Source: Epidermidibacterium keratini (GTDB lineage: Bacteria > Actinomycetota > Actinomycetes > Mycobacteriales > Antricoccaceae). From it: 64,000 bases of DNA. Positions 51,532-60,415 of the stretch are shown piece by piece; the stretch's first letter is position 1; every line of letters begins with the position of its first letter. The stretch is taken from NCBI RefSeq assembly GCF_009834025.1, contig NZ_CP047156.1, positions 3,494,067 to 3,558,066 of the forward strand, in the 5' to 3' direction. The position numbers were made by a program, and so were the translations under genes. The notes beneath the pieces were generated by a model, which had not been told where the DNA came from, searched no databases, and worked only from the letters and a program-made list of their open reading frames with translations.

Positions 51532-52287
51532 ATGCGGGTATTTGAGATTCTCGATGAGCTCATCGAGACGGTAGAGACGGCCAAGGGCGTCCCCATGTCG
51601 TCGTCGGCGGTCATCAACCGCTCGGTCGTGCTGGATCTGCTCGATGATCTGCGCGATGCGTTTCCGACCTCGCTAGAGGACGCCCGCGAGATCCTCGAGC
51701 AGCGCGACGAGATCGTTGACTCGGCCCGCGCCGAGGCGCAGCGAGTGCAGGAGACCTCCACGAGCGAGGCTCGCCAGCTGGTCGAGTCGGCCCGCGCGCA
51801 AGCCGAGCGGGAGGTCAGCGAGGCCAGCGCAGCAGCCGAGCAGGCCCGCAGCCGGGCGACCGCGGAGGCTGACCGCCTGGTCGGCGGGGCCCGCGCTGAG
51901 AGCGAGTCGATCCGCTCGCGCGCCCGCGACAACGCCGAGCGGGCCGTTGCCGGCGGCCGCGCCGAGCGTGACCGACTGGTCTCGCAGCACGAGGTGCACC
52001 GCACCGCCACCGCCCAGGCGCAGCAGCTGCTCGATGATGCCCAGCGCAACGCCGGGAAGCTGCGCGGCGATGCCGACAAGTACGTCGAATCGAGCCTGTC
52101 TGACCTCTCGTTGACGTTGCAGCGGCTGATGACCACGGTCGAGCGCGGCCGCGACAAGCTGCAGAGCCGGCAGCAGTCGGTGGGCTACGAGGACGACAGC
52201 TTCGAACGCCCGCGCTCCTCGATCGCCGATGAGGCGCCGTACGCCGAGGGCGAGGTCGGTCCCGGCGTCTTCGACCAGGACCGCTAA
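51532..52287 (+). CDS. SepIVA-like DivIVA-domain coiled-coil protein
   Basis: 251 aa. The N terminus MRVFEILDELIETVETAKGV and VINRSVVLDLLDDLRDAFP resemble the DivIVA-like start of mycobacterial SepIVA (from memory Rv2927c, same neighbourhood). Residues 60-215 are a continuous Ala/Glu/Arg/Gln-rich coiled coil, followed by an acidic tail. SepIVA acts at the septum in division; here the role is inferred from homology and position. Confidence 0.75.
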   Translation: MRVFEILDELIETVETAKGVPMSSSAVINRSVVLDLLDDLRDAFPTSLEDAREILEQRDEIVDSARAEAQRVQETSTSEARQLVESARAQAEREVSEASAAAEQARSRATAEADRLVGGARAESESIRSRARDNAERAVAGGRAERDRLVSQHEVHRTATAQAQQLLDDAQRNAGKLRGDADKYVESSLSDLSLTLQRLMTTVERGRDKLQSRQQSVGYEDDSFERPRSSIADEAPYAEGEVGPGVFDQDR

Positions 52288-52297
52288 CCCTGCGCTG

Positions 52298-52352
52298 CGG
52301 CTTAGATGTGGCCTGGCTGTCACCTGGTGACAGTTACGCCACATCTAAGCCG
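52298..52352. repeat. Long intergenic hairpin, element 3
   Basis: Outer arms 52298-52312 and 52338-52352 (CGGCTTAGATGTGGC) are perfectly complementary; inner arms CTGTCACC (52317-52324) and GGTGACAG (52326-52333) pair around one base, with a 4/4 internal mismatch between. It lies after the SepIVA-like stop. It resembles elements 1 and 2 in size but has different ends. Confidence 0.7.
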
Positions 52353-52432
52353 GTGTGATCTTCGGCGGCATACTCGTCACCGCGTGGTGAGCGCTCGCCA
52401 GGCTCGCGGTCGGTCAGGTAGGCTTGTCTGTC

Positions 52433-52450
52433 GGCCCGGGAAACCGGGCC
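52433..52450 (+). promoter_or_regulatory. GNRA-loop hairpin in the leader of DUF177-rpmF
   Basis: GGCCCGG-GAAA-CCGGGCC, 50 nt before the DUF177 start. A -10-like TAGGCT lies just upstream (52419-52424), so it would be at or near the 5' end of the transcript. Role unknown. Confidence 0.4.
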
Positions 52451-52499
52451 TCTCGTTGGGTGCCCTCCCGCGAGGCACTTCTCGTTGTATACCGGTGAC

Positions 52500-53072
52500 A
52501 TGACTCGTTCACGATCGTCCGATCACAAACACCCGCCCTCGGGTCCGTTGGTGCTCGATACCCGCGAACTCGGTCGGCGTCCCGGTGCCATGCGAGAGGT
52601 ACGTCGCGAGGTGCCCGCGCCGGCTGATCTCGGGGTCGACCTGATCAAGGTTCCCGAGGGAGCGCCGCTCTTGCTCGACCTGCGCCTGGAGTCCGTCTCC
52701 GAGGGCGTGTTGGTCAGCGGCTACGTCGATGCGACGGCCGAGGGCGAGTGCGGACGCTGCCTGGACCCTGTGAGCCAGCCGCTGCACGTGCACCTGCAGG
52801 AGCTGTTTGCCTACCCCGGCAGCAGCACCGAGGAGACAACCGACGAGGACGAGATCGCGCGGCTCGATGACGAGCGCGCCGACCTCGAACCGGTGATCCG
52901 CAACGCGATTGTGCTGGACCTGCCGCTGACGCCGCTGTGCGACCCCGACTGTGCGGGGCTGTGCGCGGGTTGCGGTGAGCGCCTGGACGATCTGCCGGAT
53001 GATCACACGCACGAGCAGATCGACCCACGCTGGGCGGCCTTGCAGGAGAAGTTCGGCAAGCCAGACCAGTAG
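52500..53072 (+). CDS. YceD/DUF177-family protein
   Basis: 190 aa from the ATG at 52500. LVLDTRELGRRPGAMREVRR is followed by GECGRCLDPVSQPL and a C-terminal CDPDCAGLCAGCGERL cluster likely to bind metal. The family lies next to rpmF in most bacteria, as here (63 bp), and in other organisms affects 23S rRNA levels. Confidence 0.88.
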   Translation: MTRSRSSDHKHPPSGPLVLDTRELGRRPGAMREVRREVPAPADLGVDLIKVPEGAPLLLDLRLESVSEGVLVSGYVDATAEGECGRCLDPVSQPLHVHLQELFAYPGSSTEETTDEDEIARLDDERADLEPVIRNAIVLDLPLTPLCDPDCAGLCAGCGERLDDLPDDHTHEQIDPRWAALQEKFGKPDQ

Positions 53073-53135
53073 GGCAGGCGAGCCAGCGCCCGCCGTACCC
53101 CACCGCGAAGCAGTACCAAGCCTAAGGAGAAGACC

Positions 53136-53315
53136 GTGGCAGTCCCGAAGCGCAAGAAGTCGCGTGCCAACACCCACAGCCGTCGCGCTAACTGGAAGGC
53201 TGCGCCGATCGCCCTGACCACCTGCGCCAACAAGGCGTGCGGTCAGCCGGTGCGCCCGCACACCGCTTGCGAGAACTGCGGCCACTACGCCGGCCGCCAG
53301 GTCCTCGAAGTCTAA
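53136..53315 (+). CDS. rpmF: 50S ribosomal protein L32
   Basis: 59 aa, GTG start with TAAGGAGAAG upstream. MAVPKRKKSRANTHSRRANW is the L32 N terminus; cysteines in TTCANKACG and ACENCGHY form the zinc site. Lies between DUF177 and rnc. Confidence 0.96.
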   Translation: MAVPKRKKSRANTHSRRANWKAAPIALTTCANKACGQPVRPHTACENCGHYAGRQVLEV

Positions 53316-53332
53316 ATCCGGACGCGACCGGC

Positions 53333-54079
53333 GTGTCTGCGTCTTCATCGACGAGCGCTCTGCCTGATCAGGCAGTCGCTCATCTTTGTGATTCCCTCGG
53401 CATCGCCGAGGCGCCGGCGTCGTTGCAGCTCGCGCTGACGCATCGCTCGTTCGCCTACGAGAACGGCGGCCTACCGACCAACGAGCGCCTGGAGTTCCTC
53501 GGCGACGCCGTACTCGGCGTACACGTCACCGAGTACCTGTTTCGCGAGTTTCCCGACCTGCCCGAGGGGCGGCTGGCCAAGCTGCGCTCGGCCGTGGTCA
53601 ACATGCGCGCGCTCGCTGACATCGCCCGCCGTCTGGGCGACGGCGGCCTCGGCCCGCTGGTGCTGCTCGGTCGCGGCGAGATCGTCACCGGCGGCGCCAA
53701 CAAGGACTCGATCCTCGCCGACGCCTTCGAAGCGGTGCTCGGCGCGATCCACCTCGACCTCGGGCCGGACGTGGCCCGCGACGTCGTACGCCGCCTGCTC
53801 GTCCCGGAGATCACTGCAGCCATCTCCACCGGCGCCGGGCTGGACTGGAAGACCTACCTGCAGGAGCACTGCGCGGGCGCGGGACTTGGGTCGGTGACGT
53901 ATCAGATCAGCCAGGACGGCCCGGACCACGACAAGGTTTTCTCCGCTGTCGTCGTGATCGCTGGCGACGACTACGGCTCGGGCATCGGGCGCACCAAGAA
54001 GGAAGCCGAGCAGCTCGCGGCGCGTCAGGCGGCCATGCAGCTCGCCCCGCCCGAGGGCCTCACCATGGACGACAACTAA
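53333..54079 (+). CDS. rnc: Ribonuclease III
   Basis: 248 aa from the GTG at 53333, the first start that avoids overlapping rpmF. It cleaves double-stranded RNA in rRNA maturation. Signature [20 protein letters not shown] with catalytic Asp/Glu, second metal site [13 protein letters not shown], and a C-terminal dsRBD (about 170-240, [19 protein letters not shown]). 2 bp before mutM. Confidence 0.96.
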   Translation: MSASSSTSALPDQAVAHLCDSLGIAEAPASLQLALTHRSFAYENGGLPTNERLEFLGDAVLGVHVTEYLFREFPDLPEGRLAKLRSAVVNMRALADIARRLGDGGLGPLVLLGRGEIVTGGANKDSILADAFEAVLGAIHLDLGPDVARDVVRRLLVPEITAAISTGAGLDWKTYLQEHCAGAGLGSVTYQISQDGPDHDKVFSAVVVIAGDDYGSGIGRTKKEAEQLAARQAAMQLAPPEGLTMDDN

Positions 54080-54081
54080 CT

Positions 54082-54933
54082 GTGCCGGAGCTGCCCGAGG
54101 TGGAGGTGGTCCGCCGCGGACTGCACGAGCACCTCGTCGGCCGCCAGATCAGCGCGGCGACCGTCTTTCACCCGCGCGCCGTACGCCGCAATACTTCTGA
54201 GCCGTTTTCCGCGGCGCTGCCCGGCGCGACGATCACCGACACCGCCCGGCGCGGCAAGTACCTATGGCTGGTGCTGGACTCTGTTGATGCGCTGTTGCTG
54301 CATCTGGGGATGAGCGGGCAGCTGCTGGTGGTTCCGCGCGATGCGTCGGCTTCGGTGCACCAGCGGGCGCGGCTGTCGTTCGCCGACGGTCTGTCGGATC
54401 TCAGCTTCGTCGACCAGCGCACCTTCGGGCACCTGATGCTCGATCGCGGGGGAGCGGCGCTACCCGCGCCGATCGCACATATAGCTCGCGATCCGTTCGA
54501 TCCGATGTTTGACCAACCGGCTGTCGTCGATGCGATCCGGCGCAAAGACACGGTGCTCAAGAGGGCGCTGCTGGACCAGTCGATCGTCTCGGGAATCGGC
54601 AACATCTACGCCGACGAGGCACTGTGGGCGGCATCGTTGCATGGGGAACGGCGTACTCGTGGGCTGTCGCGATTGGATGTCTCGCGGACGTTGGATGCGG
54701 CGCGTGAGGTGATGGCCGCAGCGCTCGATCAGGGCGGTACGTCGTTTGATGCGCTCTATGTGAACGTCAACGGCGCCAGCGGCTACTTCGACAGGTCGCT
54801 GCATGCCTACGGACAGCGGGATTGGCCATGTGCGCGATGCGGTACGCCGATCGTGCGTGAGTCGTTCATGAACCGCTCGTCGTACTCCTGCCCGGTCTGC
54901 CAGAAGCGACCCCGCGTGCGCCGTACTCGCTGA
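54082..54933 (+). CDS. mutM: Formamidopyrimidine-DNA glycosylase MutM
   Basis: 283 aa, GTG start. Removes oxidised purines. [18 protein letters not shown] gives the Pro1/Glu2 active site, the beta-lyase Lys is in [11 protein letters not shown], and the C-terminal zinc finger is [10 protein letters not shown]...CPVC. The last 186 bp are duplicated at 62517-62699, so this 3' end borders the island. Both copies end in stop codons, and this one is intact. Confidence 0.97.
   Translation: MPELPEVEVVRRGLHEHLVGRQISAATVFHPRAVRRNTSEPFSAALPGATITDTARRGKYLWLVLDSVDALLLHLGMSGQLLVVPRDASASVHQRARLSFADGLSDLSFVDQRTFGHLMLDRGGAALPAPIAHIARDPFDPMFDQPAVVDAIRRKDTVLKRALLDQSIVSGIGNIYADEALWAASLHGERRTRGLSRLDVSRTLDAAREVMAAALDQGGTSFDALYVNVNGASGYFDRSLHAYGQRDWPCARCGTPIVRESFMNRSSYSCPVCQKRPRVRRTR
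54841..54902 (+). repeat. Left direct repeat bounding the island (mutM 3' end)
   Basis: This 62-bp stretch of mutM is repeated at 62616-62677 with one mismatch (54858). 44 bp (54859-54902) are identical. Outside it the homology continues at lower identity back to about 54748. Confidence 0.85.
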
Positions 54934-55174
54934 GACGTTGCTTAGGTAGCGACGTCGGTCGTCGTGAGTCAGTCCTTGAACGATGCTCAGCCGTGTCGCT
55001 AGATGTGTCAGTCTCCGTCGCTGCGCGACCTGCTCTCAGGTCGTCAAGAAAGTCTGCGCCGAACCGGGCTGACACTCCCTCCGACAACGCTGACGCTGGC
55101 ATTTACCCGCTGTCGCCGTCGTGTACTCCACTCGGGTGTCGGTACCCGCCGTTAGGCTGTGGCCATCGGGCAGA

Positions 55175-55194
55175 GCCCCGCAGCTGGGCGGGGC
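55175..55194 (+). promoter_or_regulatory. Hairpin upstream of the R-M cassette
   Basis: GCCCCGC-AGCTGG-GCGGGGC, 17 nt after a -10-like TAGGCT (55153-55158), 20 nt before the first small ORF. Probably near the 5' end of the cassette mRNA. The rest of 54934-55213 shows nothing else I can name. Confidence 0.4.
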
Positions 55195-55213
55195 CAATAG
55201 GTGGGAGCACAGC

Positions 55214-55297
55214 ATGGCGAGCAGGACAGATCACGTGAACCTCAGCACCTCCACGGGGCTCGCCGGTCGCGGCGCACGACGTGAGGTCGGCCAGTGA
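55214..55297 (+). CDS. 27-codon ORF coupled to the methylase gene
   Basis: MASRTDHVNLSTSTGLAGRG... with ATG preceded by GGTGGGAG. Its TGA overlaps the GTG of the next gene (GTGA), a classic translational-coupling junction. No known family. It may be a small regulatory or leader peptide, or only a device to load ribosomes. Confidence 0.45.
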   Translation: MASRTDHVNLSTSTGLAGRGARREVGQ

Positions 55298-55941
55298 CGC
55301 TGGCGATCGACGAGGAGCAGCTCGTGAAGTCGCGGCAACGTGTGAAGGCTCACGGTGAGGTCTTCACTCCTCGCCGCATGGTCGAGCAGATGCTCGACCT
55401 GGTGCGCGAAGAGCTCGAGACTGGCCCCGACTTCGTAGACAAGACCTTCCTCGAGCCCGCTTCCGGAGATGGCAACTTCCTGGTCGCGATCCTGCGGCGT
55501 AAGCTCGCTGCAATCACGAAGCGTCTCCCGGCTGAGATGTGGCCGTTTGAGTCATTGTTTGCACTGGCGTCTATCTACGGGATCGAACTGCTTGAAGACA
55601 ACCACCAGGACGCCAAGGCGGCCATGCTGGCCGAGTTCCACGGCTTCCACCTGGGTCATGGCACCCCGTGCGGCCCGGATACCGACCTGTACAAGGCGGC
55701 GGCTTTCCTGGTCGACACGAATATCGTCCGCGGCGACACCCTCACCGGACAGACCCCCGAGGGTCAGGACATCCAGTTCTCCTGGTGGAACCGTGTCGGC
55801 AGCGCACCGGGGATGGTGGAGCGCGATCCATTCACCCTGGCCTCGCTGCACGAGGACAACTTGTTCGACTTCACCATCTACGACTCCTACGAGTCTTCTC
55901 GGATCGACAAGGTCCACGAACAAAAGATGATCGATGCCTAG
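55294..55941 (+). CDS. SAM-binding half of an N6-adenine methyltransferase
   Basis: 215 aa. KAHGEVFTPRRMVEQMLDLV is the usual start of type I/IIG adenine methylases, and TFLEPASGDGNFLVAILRR is an intact motif I for S-adenosylmethionine. YGIELLEDNHQDAK fits motif II. The protein ends without the catalytic (D/N)PPY motif IV, and no target-recognition domain follows. The missing NPPY is found in the gene at 59227. It overlaps the helicase gene by 8 bp, so they are co-translated. Likely modification-side subunit of a split R-M system. Confidence 0.8.
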   Translation: MTLAIDEEQLVKSRQRVKAHGEVFTPRRMVEQMLDLVREELETGPDFVDKTFLEPASGDGNFLVAILRRKLAAITKRLPAEMWPFESLFALASIYGIELLEDNHQDAKAAMLAEFHGFHLGHGTPCGPDTDLYKAAAFLVDTNIVRGDTLTGQTPEGQDIQFSWWNRVGSAPGMVERDPFTLASLHEDNLFDFTIYDSYESSRIDKVHEQKMIDA

Positions 55942-58900
55942 CCCGAATATCAGTACGTTCCGCGAGATAATCCCGTTCGTCTACTCGTGGAGAACCCCCG
56001 ACATTCCCAAGTACGACGGCTGGGAGAAGATCGGCTATACCGAGCAGGACACCGCTGACGCGCGAATTGCCCAACAGGCGAGCCAGATGTCCATCACGAA
56101 GGAGAAGGTCTGGGCACGCCGGGCCGTCTTCACGTCTGAGTCCGGAGGCCGCTTCAAGGACACCGATTTCCACGACTACCTCAAGCAGCAGGGCGTCGAG
56201 CGTGAGACTCAGCCCAAGCGCACCGAATGGCACCACCTCGCCCCTGCGCCGAAGCGGTCGATCGACTACTTCAACGACTTTGCCGGCCAGGACTTCCAGG
56301 CATCACCGACGGATATCCCGGAGGAGGACTACACGCTGCGCCCGGAGCAGCAGGCTGCCGTCGACCAGGCTGTCGCCGCCTTCGATGCTGGCAAGCGCGA
56401 GGTGCTCTGGAACGCGAAGCCGCGGTTTGGCAAGACGCTGACCACCTACGATCTGATGCGGACCCTCGACGTCCGCAAGATCCTGATCGTCACCAACCGC
56501 CCGGCGATCGCGAACTCGTGGTTCGACGACTTCACGCGATTCATAGGCCACCAGACGACCCACCGGTTCGTCTCGGAGTCGGCGTCGCTGGCCGCACGCT
56601 CGCCGATGACGCGCGAGCAGTGGCGGACCTACTCGATCAACCACCAGGACAAGGACCCGCGCATCGTAGAGTTCCTCTCGCTGCAGGACCTCAAGGGCTC
56701 GCAGTACTTCGGCGGCAGCTACGACAAGCTCAAACACATCGCCCAGTTCGACTGGGATTTGCTGGTGATCGACGAGGCACACGAGGGCATCGACACCACT
56801 AAGGCCGATGTCGCCTTCGATCAGATCAAGCGGAAGTGGACGCTGCACCTGTCGGGCACGCCGTTCAAGGCGCTGGCTTCGGGCAAGTTCGACCAGGACC
56901 AGATCTTCAACTGGACGTACGAGGACGAGCAGACCGCGCGCCAAGACTGGCAGGACACCAGCCGGGAGAACCCGTACGCGGCGCTGCCATCGCTGAACCT
57001 GCTGACGTATCAGATCTCGCGCATGATCACGGATCGTCTTGCCGAGGGCGTGGCCATCGCCGAGGACGAGGCGAACATCGACTTCACATTCGACCTCAAT
57101 GAGTTCTTCGCGACCAAGGACAACGGATTCTTCGAGCACGAGGCCGAGATCATCAAGTTCCTCGACTGCATGGCGACCAACGAGAAGTACCCGTTCTCCA
57201 CGCCGCAGTTGCGCGACGAGATCCGGCACTCGTTCTGGCTACTCAACCGCGTCGCCTCCGCCAAGGCACTCGAGAAGCTCCTCAAGAAGCATGACGTCTT
57301 CAAGGAGTACACGATCATCCTGGCCGCTGGAGATGGAAAGAACGGCGACGACACCGATGTGCTGGCGATTGGCAAGTCCCTGGACAAGGTGCGCGCGGCC
57401 ATCGCGGAGGCCGAGCAGTTCGACGGCAAGACCATTACACTATCGGTCGGGCAGTTGACCACAGGTGTCACAGTGCCGGAGTGGACCGCGGTCATCATGC
57501 TGTCCAATCTCTCGTCGCCGGCCCAGTACATGCAGGCGGCGTTTCGGGCGCAGAACCCGTGCACCTTCGAGCGGGCCGGGCACGTCTACCAGAAGCAGAA
57601 CGCCTATATTTTCGACTTCGCTCCCGAGCGGACGCTGACAATCTTCGATGCCTTCGCCAACAATCTGCACTCGAACCCGTCGGGCGACCCGCAGGTGCGG
57701 CGCGACAACATCCGCACGCTGCTGAACTTCTTCCCCGTACTCGGTGAGGATGCCGAGGGTCGGATGATCGAGCTCGACGCCTCGCAGGTGCTGACCTTCC
57801 CGCAGGTGTTCAAGGCCCGCGAGGTCGTTCGCCGCGGCTTCCTGTCGAACCTGCTGTTTGCCGACGTTGCCGGGATCTTCCGCTACTCCGAGCACGTCAA
57901 GAAGGTTCTCGACAAGCTGCCCACCGCAAAGCAGGGAAAGGTCAAAAACTCAGACCCCATCGAGATCCCTGTGCCGCCGCCCGTCACAGATCCCGATGGC
58001 AACGTCCAGCTAGACGTCGAGACCGTCATCAACCCCAAGGTCGCCGAGCTCGGCAAGCCGGTGTGGAGCATTGAGGACATCCCGGAAGCAGAGCCCGATG
58101 CTCCGGTGACCGCCACGGCGATGGCCATCGCGAAGGCGGTCACCGAGCAGGCCCGGTCCAAGCGCGAGGAGCTTCAGGAGGAGTACGGACTCACGAAGGC
58201 GCAGGTCGAGCGTGACGAGAAGCGCACAGAGCAGGTCATCAAAGATCAGGTCGAGCGCGCCTATGCCGAGCACAACATCGCGAGCAAGCACATTAATGAC
58301 GAGCTGAAGACCGCCGCCACCGAGGCCGAGGCGGAGGCCGTGCGGCTCACGAAGGCCGACCAGGACAAGGCGTTTCAGGAAAACATCCTGGCCATCGTCA
58401 CCAACACGATGGACGACATCGTGCCCGAGGTGGTCACCCGCGAGGAGACCAAGAAGGAGCAGAAGCGAGCCAACCAGACCATGGACGACGCCCGCTCCCA
58501 CCTGCGCGGCTTCGCCCGGACGATCCCGATGTTCCTCATGGCCTACGGCGACCGCGACATCCGGCTGTCCAACTTCGATGACTACACGCCCGACGATGTG
58601 TTCGAGGAAATCACCGGCATCACAGAGGCCGAGTTTCGGCTCCTGCGTGACGGGCAGGAGGTCACCGAGGAGAACGGCACCGTCGCGAAGGTCCCCGGCA
58701 TGTTCGACGAGGCGGTCTTCGACCAGGCCGTCCAGGAGTTCCTCGATAAGAAGGAAGCCCTTGCCGACTACTTCGACGACGCCCAGACCGAGAACATCTT
58801 CGCCTACATCCCGCAGCAGAAGACGTCGCTCGTCTTCACGCCGCAGCCGGTCGTGAAGATGATGGTCGACACTTTCGAGGCAGAGAACCCGGGCATCTTC

Positions 58901-59224
58901 AGCGACCCGGACAAGACGTTCGCGGATCTCTTCTCCACGGCAGGCCTGTTCCTGATGGAACTCGTGCGCCGCCTCGACACGGGCCTAGCCGGTGTCTTCC
59001 CCGACCAGCACGAGCGTCTCAAGCACATCCTCACATCACAGATCTTCGAGATGAGCCACGACAAGATCCTTCACGAGATCACCGTTGAAGCCGTCTCCGG
59101 CGGTGTCCCAGAGCGTAAGGCCTGGATGAAAGACTCCGGCCACTTCAAGGTCGGGAACCTCGCCAAGATGACGGTCGAGGAGCGCCAGAAGATCGTCGAC
59201 GACATGCTGACCGAAGGGCACTGA
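55934..59224 (+). CDS. GIY-YIG/T5orf172-like nuclease - SF2 helicase - degenerate methylase motif I fusion
   Basis: 1096 aa. Residues about 10-100 resemble a T5orf172-type GIY-YIG domain (FVYSWRTPDIPKYDGW, KIGYT at 32-36, R44, TEWHHL at 97-102). Residues 130-560 are a superfamily 2 motor: Walker A AKPRFGKT (161-168), DEAH (280-283), SGTP (307-310), and QAAFRAQNP (534-542). A charged coiled coil spans about 740-850. The C terminus (968-1096) starts FTPQPVVKMMVDTFEAENPG and has TFADLFSTAGLFLMEL at the motif I place of Eco57I-type methylases, with the glycine pattern degraded. The next gene continues that methylase. Probable restriction/translocation subunit; nuclease assignment is inferred. Confidence 0.75.
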   Translation: MPSPNISTFREIIPFVYSWRTPDIPKYDGWEKIGYTEQDTADARIAQQASQMSITKEKVWARRAVFTSESGGRFKDTDFHDYLKQQGVERETQPKRTEWHHLAPAPKRSIDYFNDFAGQDFQASPTDIPEEDYTLRPEQQAAVDQAVAAFDAGKREVLWNAKPRFGKTLTTYDLMRTLDVRKILIVTNRPAIANSWFDDFTRFIGHQTTHRFVSESASLAARSPMTREQWRTYSINHQDKDPRIVEFLSLQDLKGSQYFGGSYDKLKHIAQFDWDLLVIDEAHEGIDTTKADVAFDQIKRKWTLHLSGTPFKALASGKFDQDQIFNWTYEDEQTARQDWQDTSRENPYAALPSLNLLTYQISRMITDRLAEGVAIAEDEANIDFTFDLNEFFATKDNGFFEHEAEIIKFLDCMATNEKYPFSTPQLRDEIRHSFWLLNRVASAKALEKLLKKHDVFKEYTIILAAGDGKNGDDTDVLAIGKSLDKVRAAIAEAEQFDGKTITLSVGQLTTGVTVPEWTAVIMLSNLSSPAQYMQAAFRAQNPCTFERAGHVYQKQNAYIFDFAPERTLTIFDAFANNLHSNPSGDPQVRRDNIRTLLNFFPVLGEDAEGRMIELDASQVLTFPQVFKAREVVRRGFLSNLLFADVAGIFRYSEHVKKVLDKLPTAKQGKVKNSDPIEIPVPPPVTDPDGNVQLDVETVINPKVAELGKPVWSIEDIPEAEPDAPVTATAMAIAKAVTEQARSKREELQEEYGLTKAQVERDEKRTEQVIKDQVERAYAEHNIASKHINDELKTAATEAEAEAVRLTKADQDKAFQENILAIVTNTMDDIVPEVVTREETKKEQKRANQTMDDARSHLRGFARTIPMFLMAYGDRDIRLSNFDDYTPDDVFEEITGITEAEFRLLRDGQEVTEENGTVAKVPGMFDEAVFDQAVQEFLDKKEALADYFDDAQTENIFAYIPQQKTSLVFTPQPVVKMMVDTFEAENPGIFSDPDKTFADLFSTAGLFLMELVRRLDTGLAGVFPDQHERLKHILTSQIFEMSHDKILHEITVEAVSGGVPERKAWMKDSGHFKVGNLAKMTVEERQKIVDDMLTEGH

Positions 59225-59226
59225 CC

Positions 59227-60261
59227 ATGAGCAAGAAGTTTGACGTCGTCATCGGCAACCCTCCCTACCAGGAGGAGTCGAGTGGCACCGCTACATACGC
59301 AATGCCGATGTACCACCTGTTCGTGGATGCCGCCTATGAGGTGGGGAAGAAGGCTGTGCTTATCACCCCGGCTCGCTTCCTGTTCAACGTCGGATACACT
59401 CCGAAAGCTTGGAACGCCAAGATGCTCGCGGACAAGCATTTGACTGTGCCGCATTATGTCGCCAACAGCGACGAGCTCTTCCCTGGAACCGACATCAAGG
59501 GCGGCGTTGCTGTTACGTATCGGGATCAGGACTTCGACGGCGAGCCGATTGGCACATTCACGAAATACCCCGATCTCAACTCCATTCTGCATAAGGTCGG
59601 GGGTGTGCACGGGGAGTCGATCGCACCCGAGATTACAAGCTCGCGCTCGTACCGGTACACCGACAAGATGCATCGCGATCATCCGGAGGCTGCACCCTTG
59701 ATGTCGGGCGGTGAGCTGTTCAAGATCAACACAAGGACGTTCCAGCAGCTCGACTTCCTTTACTCTGCCGACCGTCCTCACGATGAACAGGACTACGTCC
59801 AGGTCTATGGACTTGCAGGTAGGGATCGAGCGTATCGCTGGATTCGTTCCGACTATGTTGCGGGACCTACGAACTTCGGGATGTACAAAGTCGCACTCCC
59901 AAAGGCCAACGGATCTGGAAAGCTGGGCGAAGCTATTTCGAGTCCCCTGGTTGTCGGTCCGAATGTGGCACTCACAGAGACCTTTATCACCATTGGCGCA
60001 TTCGCTGACGACGCCACGGCCGAGGCGTGCCTTAGGTACGTAAAGTCGAAGTTCGCGCGAGTCATGCTCGGGGTAGCCAAGGTCACTCAGGACGCCACGC
60101 GTCACACCTGGAAGTACGTCCCGATGCAGGACTTTACCTCGGACTCTGACATCGACTGGTCCAAGTCGATCGCTGAGATCGACCAGCAGCTGTACGCCAA
60201 GTATGAACTTGACGACGACGAGATCGCCTTCATCGAGACCCATGTCAAGCCGATGGACTGA
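59227..60261 (+). CDS. Eco57I-type methylase catalytic half with NPPY motif and recognition region
   Basis: 344 aa, starting 2 bp after the helicase stop. It opens with KKFDVVIGNPPYQEES, the catalytic motif IV of N6-adenine methylases, then LITPARFLFNVGYTPKAWN (motif V-VI region). The rest probably includes target recognition; RHTWKYVPMQDF and DQQLYAKYELDDDEIAFIE are common at the ends of Eco57I-type enzymes. No SAM motif I is present, so it must act with the 55294 product and/or the C terminus of the 1096-aa protein. Base composition is less GC-rich than the core genes, in line with transfer. Confidence 0.8.
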   Translation: MSKKFDVVIGNPPYQEESSGTATYAMPMYHLFVDAAYEVGKKAVLITPARFLFNVGYTPKAWNAKMLADKHLTVPHYVANSDELFPGTDIKGGVAVTYRDQDFDGEPIGTFTKYPDLNSILHKVGGVHGESIAPEITSSRSYRYTDKMHRDHPEAAPLMSGGELFKINTRTFQQLDFLYSADRPHDEQDYVQVYGLAGRDRAYRWIRSDYVAGPTNFGMYKVALPKANGSGKLGEAISSPLVVGPNVALTETFITIGAFADDATAEACLRYVKSKFARVMLGVAKVTQDATRHTWKYVPMQDFTSDSDIDWSKSIAEIDQQLYAKYELDDDEIAFIETHVKPMD

Positions 60262-60415
60262 CCAGCCGATCTCAGTAGTCGTCAGCCGCACCGTCCACGC
60301 CAGCTGAGCGCCAGTGGCCGAGACACCCGTCCTGCGTGCACTCGACATCACCACTGTCGGTGGTCGTCCCTAGACTCAGTTAGACCAGACTTGAGGGAGA
60401 TCGGGAGCAACGACC

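Noticed and set aside
55934-59224. Reading the 1096-aa protein as a type III Res subunit or type I HsdR
   Set aside because: No PD-(D/E)xK motif seen, the N terminus fits a GIY-YIG/T5orf172-like pattern better, and no Mod or HsdS-like partner is present; the C terminus is methylase-like instead.
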